Below are positions 55,834-64,000 of a stretch of DNA of 64,000 nt, in pieces. Numbering within the stretch: the stretch's first letter is position 1; the number at the start of each line of letters is the position of its first letter. Origin of the DNA: Solanum dulcamara (lineage: Eukaryota; Streptophyta; Magnoliopsida; Solanales; Solanaceae); contig NC_077245.1 of NCBI RefSeq assembly GCF_947179165.1, forward strand, positions 21,737,740 through 21,801,739. The letters are read 5' to 3'. Made by a program: the position numbers and the translations under genes. Below the pieces are notes generated by a model. It had not been told where the DNA came from, ran no database searches, and saw only the letters and a program-made list of their open reading frames with translations.

Positions 55834-58393
55834 TGTAATGACCTAGAAGTTCATTTTTGGGATTTTTTTTGGAAAATGACTATTTTACCCCTCTCGATAG
55901 TTGCTCCAGGTTATTTTTTATCATTGTTGGGTGTTAGTTTTGGGAAATTCTTTGAAAAGTTGAGTCGTGGAAGTTTTGAGATTTTTAACAACTTAAAGTG
56001 TTCAAAAGTGGTATTTGAGACCAAATAGATTTACGAGTTTCATAACGAAATTTCGTTGATACCATTAGCTCTGAAATATAGAAATTGGTATAGGTGAGTC
56101 ATAGCTTCTAAAATTGGAATTATATCGGATATTTGAGGTCCTAAGTTGGAAATTTAAAGAATGTTAAGCCTTGGTTTGAGTTTGGTCAACTTTCGGAGTT
56201 TTAATGCTCGAAATAGAATTTCAACGGCTCTGTTGGATTTGGGGGATGATTTAAGGTATAGGAGTGCTCTTGGTTGAATTTTTTGAGGTCCTAAGCTTGT
56301 TTTGTTATTTTGAGGCTTAAGGTTAGTTTAGTTGTGACTTTTCAGATTTCGGGTAAAGATGACCTCGAATTCAAATTCTGATGACTCCATTGAATCCGGA
56401 GCATCGTATTAAGTAGGGTAGCATATAGAGTTTGTGTGTTCAAAATTCCGAACGAATCCCGTGGGTCTAATTCAGGACTTGAACTTAATGAGCTTTCTGT
56501 GTTTTCTTGTGTTCTAGTGCCTGATATACCCTTCATCGCGATCGCGAAGGGTATTGATCGCAATTGCCTAGGTATTCATCCTGTGCTTCACGATCGTGTG
56601 GTGGGCACCGCGATCGCGTAGCTATGTGTCCTGAGGAGTTGTGATCGAGTTCGCGCTCGCGAGGGTCGATTTAATAAGGTTATCCGTTGACTCTCCGCGA
56701 TCGCGAGATATTATTCATCGTAAACGTGATGGCTAAATATTATCTGAATAGTGTTTAGTCTCCACGTTCAAGATTTAGACTTTGTTTCACCTTTTTAAAG
56801 TTTAGGGAGCTCAGGAGAGGCGATTCTTTAGGGTTTTTCAAGGAAAATCAGTTGGGTAAGCTCTTTTACCATGGATTCTTGATTAACCATTAATTATTTA
56901 CTATTTTAACTTGAATTTGAGGATTTCAATTGAAGAATTTGGGGGGATTTCAACAACTTCGAAAATTTAGTCGAATAAGGATTATAAACTGATTTTCAGT
57001 CCAAATTCGAAATGGTTTTTACTAATAGTTTCCAAATGCTTCAAGGAATGTTTTCACATAAAAAAATTTAGATTTACTCCTCATATTTGGAATCGGGTTT
57101 TTGGGGCAATTTTAGCTCGGTTTTTTAAAATTATGACTTGGGTGTCGTTGAACTTGTTTTCTTATTGGGAATTCAAATTTGAATAGATTTTATTGATTTG
57201 GAGCATCTGTGTAAAAGAAAGACTCAAATTTTGGAGTAGTGTTGGTTAAATTCGAGGCAAGTGAACTTCTAAACCTTCATTTAAGCTTGTAGGATCTTGT
57301 ATTCTTGTTTCGTATGTTGGGGAGTAATGGAAAGCGGTTTGGGACTATTTGACTATTGTGATTGAACTTGATAATGAAGAAATAAGGTAATAAATGGCAA
57401 ATTTGATAAGTTAGAATGATGTGTTCGATATGATTAAGCCTTTGACTAATTGTGGATATGTGAATAGATTGTTGTGACATGAGTTATGACTTGTTTTTAA
57501 TATCATTCAATTATTGTGATTTATATGAACATCACCTATTTGCATTGGTTCTAATATATTGACATGGAATTGATTGAGTATTATGCCGAAGGAAAATAAT
57601 TCCGGCGATTGATATTTATGCTGAAGAGAAATGGTTCTGGTGGATACATGGACCATGTGAGTGTCCCATGGGTTCCGTCCTACTAGTCAGCGGATATGTA
57701 TCATTAGGACAGATATACATCATTATACGTGAAATTGCATTATATATTTTTTTTCATTTGTGGACTGTGTTTACTCCTTGATATTCCCTTGGTTTATACT
57801 ACAAATTGGTGTGATTTGACTGAGACTTGAGTTGCATTGTTGTTGATTTATACATATTTTTGTTGCTAGAACTGTTAGACTGGGCTGATTTCTATGCAGG
57901 TTGTAGTCTGAGGGGTTTGGTTGGTATGATAGGAGCACTTGCATTCTATTAGTTTTGCTTAGTCTTAGTTGTTCGTCTGTTGGGTACCGTGTCGTTCGTA
58001 CTCACTCTTTGTTATCTACACTTGTGTAGGTTCCGTGCCTGGGTGGTGACATCAGTTCTTTTTTCTTCCATCCAAGGCTTTACAAAGGAGACTTGAGAGG
58101 TAGTTGTTCGATGCTAGCGGTCTCCCTTGTTCCTCTTTACTTCTACTTTGTTCTATTCGAGTGAAAAAGACTTTGACACTTGTGTTTATTCTTATTATTG
58201 TTGTATTAGAGGCTTGTACATATGACAACCAATCCTTTGGAGGTATTGTAGTTGACTAATTAGACTTCCGCATTTTTATATTATTTATCTATTTTAAACT
58301 GTTTCCGCATTATTTTCTACAAATGTTGGGTTTAGGCTGACTTATCCGGTGGGAATGGATAAGTGTCATCACACTCGGATTCGGATCGTAACA
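55834..58393 (+). mobile_element. T2 gypsy element, 3' LTR
   Basis: A 2560-bp LTR starting TGTAATGACC after AAAGGTGGATGA and ending GGATCGTAACA. It holds a GC-rich block (56530-56710) with repeated GCGATCGC-type palindromes. Two AAGGAAAAT-type units remain near 57583-57640, compared with five in the 5' LTR. The flank ATTCA pairs imperfectly with GTTTA before the 5' LTR. Confidence 0.92.
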
Positions 58394-58616
58394 ATTCAAC
58401 AGTCTTTGCAAGAGGACAATGTTGTCCATCTTTTGATTGAAGAGTCAATCTGTCCCAAACCTTAGCCCGCTTAGGGTTGGGTTGGGCTGCTATTTTATAG
58501 GTCCTTTAATTAAAATGATCAGTTCATCCTAACCAATTTAATTCGCTAGCCCTTTAGTGTTAGGTTGGGTTGGATTGGGTTGGATTGAATTGGGTTGGGT
58601 CATTTTGACAGCTCTA
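58394..58616. mobile_element. hAT element, right half (split copy)
   Basis: Continues the hAT copy interrupted by T2. It shares TTGATTGAAG, TTAGCCCGCTTAGGG, GGGCTGCTATTTTATAGGTC and the terminal GACAGCTCTA with 12150-12340. Near the end a GGTTGGATT/GGTTGGGTT microsatellite has expanded (58563-58600). Confidence 0.88.
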
Positions 58617-59294
58617 TTGGTAGCTAGTTTGGATGTGAATTATGCAAGTATTAAATCTTGCATAAATAATATTGTGTTTGATAATTGGTTATGAGATAAG
58701 TTATTCATATATAAAATTAACATAACAACAACAATAATAATAATAATAATATACTCTGTAAAATCCCATGAAGTAAATTAGTAATCTAATTTTGGTCTAT
58801 TCAGCACTTTAAGAACCAGAAAGGGAATTGTTTTCAAATTATTATTTGCAGTACTACCATCCGTGACACAGCTTACGTCTAAGGCAACTGTAGTCTGTAA
58901 GGTAGAGTCAAAGGGATTAATGTATTATTTTATGTATTATTTTATACAAGATAAAAACTGAAATAATTAATACATGTAAAACCTATACATGAATAATTGC
59001 TCTTGCATAACTAATACTAATTACATGAAATAATACATAAATTTTCTCATAATTTATCCTTGCATTATCAATATCTACATAACTCTAACCATCTACTAAT
59101 CGACTCCTAAGGCACTATGATTTCCAAATAGTTTTAGGCTAATAAAATTTTGTCATTTTGTAATGCTCAACTAGAAGAATCGGCCTAAAATAGAGTTGGA
59201 TTTCACATAAACTCATGTAAATGAACCTAAAATAACCCAATTTTATTTAACTTCTTTCTTTAATGTAATACTTAGCCCAGAAATTTTAATAATG
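58617..59294. other. AT-rich stretch with a possible RTE tail remnant
   Basis: At about 58727-58775, AACAACAACAATAATAATAA followed by CTGTAAAATCCCATGAAGT resembles an inverted, decayed RTE tail. No target duplication is found. The remainder has repeated ATACATG/TATTATTT motifs but no clear element borders. Confidence 0.35.
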
Positions 59295-59298
59295 TATA

Positions 59299-60303
59299 GG
59301 GTTCGTTTGGTAGAGTGTGTTAGCAAAAATAATGCATGCATTAATTAGGTTTATTATTAGTACTTTGTTTGATACATTTTTTCATGACATATATAACTAA
59401 GGTTTGCATTAGTTATACAGTCAAACCTCTATAAATGCATATGCCTGAGACCGAAAAAAAATATTCATTTATCGAGATTATTAGTTTATCGATAAATGCA
59501 TAAAATATTTATTTATCGATAAATAAATATTTATTATTTTAGAGAGTATTTTGCAGTATGTGTCATAAGAAAGGAAAAAAAATATTTAAATTAAGAATTT
59601 CAAAAGTTTAAATCTAGGAAACTAAAAAGTCTAGTCTTTGCATATTTATTATTTAAATCTAGGAAAGCTAAACGAATTTAGTAAAGTTTAATGTTTCTAA
59701 TTGTATTCATGTATATAGAATATGAAGAGATTTTATGTTAACTATAAAAAGAAAAAGCTAGATGAGATTAGTTTTAGTTTTGGTGGGAAGAAAAAACAAT
59801 CAACTATAGAATCATATTTTAAAAAGAAATAGTTATTGGTCTAGTATTATTAACTGATTAAATATATATAAATTTTTGATGTACTCTAGTAATTATTACT
59901 TTATATTTTTTCTGGGCCTTTAATACTTTATTTTTAATTATCATCTAATCCATTTAGCGAGAATATTACTTTAATATAACTGGCCCAAGTTGGGACCAGG
60001 GGAAAAAATTAATTTAGCGAGATTATTACTTTATCAAGGTTTTATTGTATACTCTATTGTGTATTAAGACCTGCATTACTAATACCATGGATTTGTAGGT
60101 ATTAGTAATCAAGGGGATTTAATGCTTGTATTAGTATGGTTAAAGACTCAATTAACCCTCAAAACCCCTTTTACATCTTTTCTGTCATAATTGTTAAGAA
60201 TATTTTTATAAATAAATATTTATATGCAATGCATGTTATTTTTTAATACATTAAACCAAATAATGCATGAGAAATATCCTATGTTACACTACCAAACGAC
60301 CCC
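59299..60303. mobile_element. Outer MITE, interrupted by an Emigrant-like element
   Basis: The ends GGGTTCGTTTGGTAGAGTGT and the complement of ACACTACCAAACGACCCC are inverted repeats. TATA flanks both sides (59295-59298 and 60304-60307). Without the inner element it is about 375 bp long. The superfamily is uncertain from the flanks. Confidence 0.78.
59418..60047. mobile_element. Emigrant-like MITE (pogo/mariner group), nested
   Basis: The ends CAGTCAAACCTCTATAAAT and the complement of ACTTTATCAAGGTTTTATTG are inverted and flanked by TA (59416-59417, 60048-60049). The subterminal TTTATCGA(T/G)A motifs are typical of the Emigrant/Lemi group. At about 630 bp it is long for a MITE. It has no transposase frame. 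Confidence 0.75.
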
Positions 60304-60307
60304 TATA

Positions 60308-60897
60308 TGTTTATTTAACAATTTTGTGTACCAGATTGATAAGGACATAGAGTTAGTATTAGAGTTATTTTCGCAAGGCGTAATAACCAATAATAAACGA
60401 GTATATATGAAGGTGTAGCACATATATATAGTATAATTAATATAAGTTTGGTACATATATTGATGAAGAAGGGGTAGTTGGGAAAATAATCAAAGCCTGA
60501 TCATTATTTTGCATTATGGCCATCATATATAGATCTGACAGAACAAGTATTAATTATGGGTCGTGGCTCATTTAGAGAATTTATGAATTTTCCTCCCCAC
60601 TATTTAAGTGGGAAAATGTGACTTGTCTTACCCAAATACTTGTATGGTTGGATTGGTCTACCACCTGGTTTCTTAAAAACTTGGTCACCCACACAACATG
60701 ATATTGCTTTTGCCATTGCTAAACCAGCTAACATATACACTACTTAAACATAAAGTAATTATGTATATATATCATGATTAGTAGTTTTGTTTAATTTGCA
60801 CGGGTAAAGTTTCATTCTAATTAACTGCAATAATTGACTTTGATCAAGTGCATTATATATGTTTACCACTAAAAGCATATGGAATGTTAATAAGTAG
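60308..60897. other. Intergenic stretch, no recognisable feature
   Basis: Moderately AT-rich with a slightly more complex block at 60560-60720. No gene, TIR or LTR border is seen. Confidence 0.5.
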
Positions 60898-60899
60898 TA

Positions 60900-61131
60900 C
60901 TCCCCTTTCAATTTAGGTGGCATATAGTCAAACTGGACATGAAATTTAAGAATTGAAAGAAATATTTTTTTAGAAATTTGTGATTTTAAATTTGTCATGA
61001 GATTTTTATAGTTATAAAAGAATGTCACTAAAGATAAATAAAAAATTAAAAATTAAATAATTTTATATAAATAAAATATTATTCCTTTTTTAACATACCA
61101 AATAAGAAAATAGTGTCAGAATGGAATGAAG
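60900..61131. mobile_element. Stowaway-type MITE
   Basis: A 232-bp element between TA dinucleotides (60898-60899, 61132-61133). The left end CTCCCCTTTCAATTTAGGTG and right end GAATGGAATGAAG are decayed Stowaway termini. Confidence 0.75.
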
Positions 61132-61133
61132 TA

Positions 61134-61973
61134 GCATTATATCGATCTGCATGCAAAATTTTGAGAAACCACATTAATTATTCATCATGATTTTGAACAT
61201 ACAAAAATCTTATCAAATACAGGAATATACGATGTGAATGTTGATTGAAACTCACGTCCGCTTGACTTGATGTGATAAATCGATTATGGTGTACTAACGT
61301 CATAATTCGAATTGCAGTATTCTTGACAAAATCCCTTTTTTAAAATGTAGTTATCAATTGTCTTATAATTAATAGTATAAAACAACAATCTTGATTGTTT
61401 TCCACTTATCATTAAGGATTCCAAATACTTTCTCGTTTAATTTTATTTTTATAATATCATTATTTAGTATTCAGTGTAGAAGAGTTGAGGATACCAAAAT
61501 CATCATGTGCACATCATTATTTTCGTATCCCAACTTATTAAATATTACATTGAATATGTTTAATCATTTAATCAGTGTAGAATGCGACCTAGAATAACTA
61601 GAAATAGTTTTTGTCTCTGTTCTAAAAGAAAAAAAAAAAAAAAAAAAGGTTAAGTGGGACGAGAGAAACTAGATCTATGTAGAGCATATGAAACATCACC
61701 AGCAGGAATCTCTTGTTTTATACTGTAATGATTAAAACTTTACATAGAAGAGAAAGATTAATATATATAATTTTATCAATAAAAACTCTAGAAAGTAAGT
61801 GTTACTGCGATTTTTTAATTTTTTTTCTTAACATTATTAGAATAATTATACTTGGACGATATATCAACTGCAATATTGATTTCTCTGAATATCTATTGGA
61901 CAGGTGACACTTAAATCGTGTTCTTAAAAAGTTAGAATCAAATACGTATCAAACATATTCGAGGTCATGTATA
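61134..61973. other. Intergenic stretch with poly(A) tract
   Basis: A run of 19 A lies at 61629-61647. I see no retrogene or LINE sequence before it. No gene is supported. Confidence 0.5.
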
Positions 61974-62166
61974 GATGGTGCAACTAGAGGAAAATTCAAT
62001 GTTATAAGTTTATGAGCTCTGGAATTTTAATTATTATTATTTTTGAGTTACTAACTTAAGAATTAATAATTCGTAAATATTAAATTAATTTTAATACAAA
62101 TACAAAATTATATCAAAACTACTTATTTTTGCCGAACTCATACCGTCAACTCTACATCCACCCCCA
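61974..62166. mobile_element. Probable MITE or SINE-like repeat
   Basis: The left end GATGGTGCAACTAGAG and the complement of the right end CTCTACATCCACCCCC are imperfect inverted repeats. The interior (TTATGAGCTCTGGAATTTTA, GCCGAACTCATACCG) matches a common Solanaceae repeat that I recognise but cannot name with confidence. Confidence 0.5.
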
Positions 62167-62366
62167 GGCCACATTCATTTTGGGCATAGTGGGAAAGCAT
62201 TGTGCACAAGGAAGATGAGAGGCAGAAAGGTACAAATGAGTCACAAGGTAATTTTTGGTCAAGGTTGCCTAAGTTATTGTCATGTTCATGTTTTTGACAA
62301 TATGGGAGCATCACAAACTGACACATAAATCAAATATTAATTCAACCAGCTTGCAGGTGAGCTTTT

Positions 62367-63241
62367 GGGGCATCTCCAACCCTAGCATCAAATTTTGCAC
62401 CGCTTTGCACTAAAAAAAAATCTTTTTCTCCCTCTTTATTATTATATTATTATTTATTATTTTATTTATATTTTCTTATTTCATTAAACAAAATTCTTTT
62501 TAAAAAATATTCAATATATATAATTTTTATATTGTTTTAAATTATAGTCGTTTAATATAAAATTATTTTATATCATTATTTTTTAAATAATATAAATTGC
62601 TAGCAAATATTACATATTATACATAATAATGGATAACACAAATAAAAGTGAAATCATTAACGAAATATAATTAAATAAACATTACACAATTGAAAATTTT
62701 ATTTTAAATTCTACATGAATATTCAACTTTCAAGATCACTACGATGCTCTCATAAATGCTCTATTAATGCATTACGTAGTTCAAAATAAGCTTCTTTGTC
62801 CTTAATTTTTTTTATGTCGAGCAAGAAATTATTGAAATCGGTAATTTTCATCTACTGCAATTTCTACCGTCGGAGTTGAACCATCTAAAGCATCTTGAAT
62901 TGGTGTGTTAAGATCACGCTCATCCTCAATTATCATGTTGTGCATTATAATACATGAAGTTAATATATTCACCACTTTATATTTTTGCATATTTAATTTT
63001 TGTCAAGATTAATTATACTTATATCTAAAATTAATATTATAAAAATATTACGTAAAACTAATAAAATATTTTAATTAAAGCATACTAATTTATATAATAT
63101 TTAATTAAAAATATGGTATAATAAAATAATAATAAAGAACAATTGATATAATGATTTGGTGCAAAAATTTGGCACGGATAGAAACAACTTTGCATCAAAT
63201 ACTATATTTGATGCAAAATTTGGCATGAATTGAAGATCACC
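62367..63241. mobile_element. PIF/Harbinger element, internally deleted
   Basis: The left end GGGCATCTCCAACCC and the CAAATTTTGCA subterminal motif are matched by an inverted GCAAAATTTGGCA and GATCACC on the right. A TTA follows the right end and TTT precedes the left, so the 3-bp target duplication has decayed. The centre holds the end of a transposase on the minus strand. The rest is AT-rich. Confidence 0.72.
62723..62980 (-). pseudogene. Harbinger transposase, C-terminal remnant
   Basis: The minus strand encodes MHNMIIEDERDLNTPIQDAL (about 62947-62888), the C-terminal signature of plant HARBI1-like DDE transposases. VDENYRFQ, a stop, FLARHKK, a frameshift, then LRNALIEHL and the terminal ...SDLES before a stop follow. 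The catalytic DDE core is absent. Its presence fixes the element as Harbinger-derived. Confidence 0.82.
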
Positions 63242-64000
63242 TTAGTTATTTGGAGGTTCAATTTGTCAAAGGTGAGAAGACAAAAATAAAAGCAAGAAAG
63301 AAAGGAATTCATACTTGTCTCAAGACAAATACTGTTGACTTAGTCCTAGTGTTGCATTTGATAATTTTCTACCCAAACCTAACAAACATAGGACAATGAC
63401 CTTTTCTCCTTGGCTTTTAACTTATTGTTGTCAATTATTTATATCTTCCAATTAGAAAGAGCCAACTACATATTTAATTTGCACATCTTAGATGGCATAT
63501 ATCCCTTCAATCAAAATTGCTACACAAAATCCAGACATATTATTTGCACTTTCAACTAGTACAATATCATCATTTATTTATTTTTCGCATGAAATATTTT
63601 TCCTAGCTAATCCAAGAAATGAAAATCATCAATTTGACTTAGAATTTGATATTAAAATAAGATTTTGGTTATAGTATTGAATTCATTTTCTTATTGGTAA
63701 TGCATCCACATAATCAATTTTGTATTTTTAACTTGTTGACTCGAGGGGTGAGTTTGAATTGACTAACAAGACTTTGACCTCGATGTATCTTAAAATTATA
63801 GAATTGTGTTACCTAGACTAATTTGGACTGGTTATTGATGAATTTGGATATATATATATATATATATATATATAAATTGAATTCCAAGAAAGTGAGGCTT
63901 TAACTTTTAGTTTACTTATTTTTCCATAAAAGCATGTTAGATGTGTTGCTTATGTGCATTTGAAACATCTAGTTAGTGTAAGTGGTAAAGCATAACCTCG
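63242..64000. other. Intergenic end of window, with (TA)n tract
   Basis: A (TA)n tract lies at 63848-63874. No gene or element borders are recognised. The last bases (AAGTGGTAAAGCATAAC) vaguely resemble a tRNA-type A box but are cut off by the window edge. Confidence 0.45.

Noticed and set aside
62138..62326. 62-residue Cys-rich minus-strand frame resembling a small secreted peptide
   Set aside because: It overlaps a repeat end at 62166, has no signal peptide, and the Cys spacing matches no family I know.
63970..64000. tRNA-like A box at the window edge
   Set aside because: Only about 20 bases are visible and no B box can be checked.

Overview
The window looks like nuclear DNA of a flowering plant, most likely a nightshade (Solanaceae). 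It is AT-rich and has long introns with GT/AG borders. It is packed with plant transposons: Ty3/gypsy chromoviruses, Ty1/copia, RTE-type and L1-type LINEs, Stowaway, Harbinger, Emigrant and hAT MITEs. It also carries several copies of an RTE-type 3' tail ending in (TTG)n, which I know as typical of nightshades. The genus is not decided by anything I can see. There is no prokaryotic, organellar or CRISPR signal.

Only one host gene is clearly supported. It is an oxysterol-binding-protein-related gene (ORP1/ORP2 class) at about 2446-7920 on the + strand. Seven exons join in frame and carry the whole lipid-binding domain. The N-terminal part (a PH domain in this class) would lie left of the window. 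A minus-strand RTE LINE (1 to about 1600), a TSD-flanked RTE tail (1699-1974) and a Stowaway MITE (2032-2270) sit in the intron just before the first visible exon.

From 8 to 14 kb there is gene-poor DNA with MITEs, a G-box-rich promoter-like stretch with no recognisable gene, a 61-bp tandem duplication and a clean 671-bp hAT element (11670-12340). From 14.3 to 25.2 kb a long-LTR chromovirus (T1, 15312-24863, TSD TAAAG) interrupts the gag of an older gypsy element on the opposite strand (T4). A solo LTR follows (25918-27958, TSD AGGAA), then an LTR fragment (28262-29475), a broken L1-type LINE (29476-31850), an inverted copia remnant (34.2-36.0 kb), a second copia remnant with its LTR (36.0-37.4 kb), a Harbinger-like MITE and a solo copia LTR (38080-38758, TSD GTATT).

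The stretch 39.07-58.62 kb is a nest that can be resolved from the sequence. A hAT element is split by gypsy element T2 (39562-58393). T2 has its gag split by related gypsy element T3 (42984-52285, TSD GCTAT). A short RTE tail sits in the left hAT half. The unsplit hAT copy at 11.7 kb confirms the outer junctions. From 58.6 to 64 kb there are nested MITEs (an Emigrant-like element inside another), more Stowaway copies and a Harbinger element with the end of a broken transposase.

Nearly all coding potential outside the ORP gene is retrotransposon protein broken by stops and frameshifts. I did not find a new multi-gene system. The most unusual signals are structured repeat arrays inside the gypsy LTRs, RTE tails that repeatedly start at the same small hairpin, and the clean reconstruction of insertion order.
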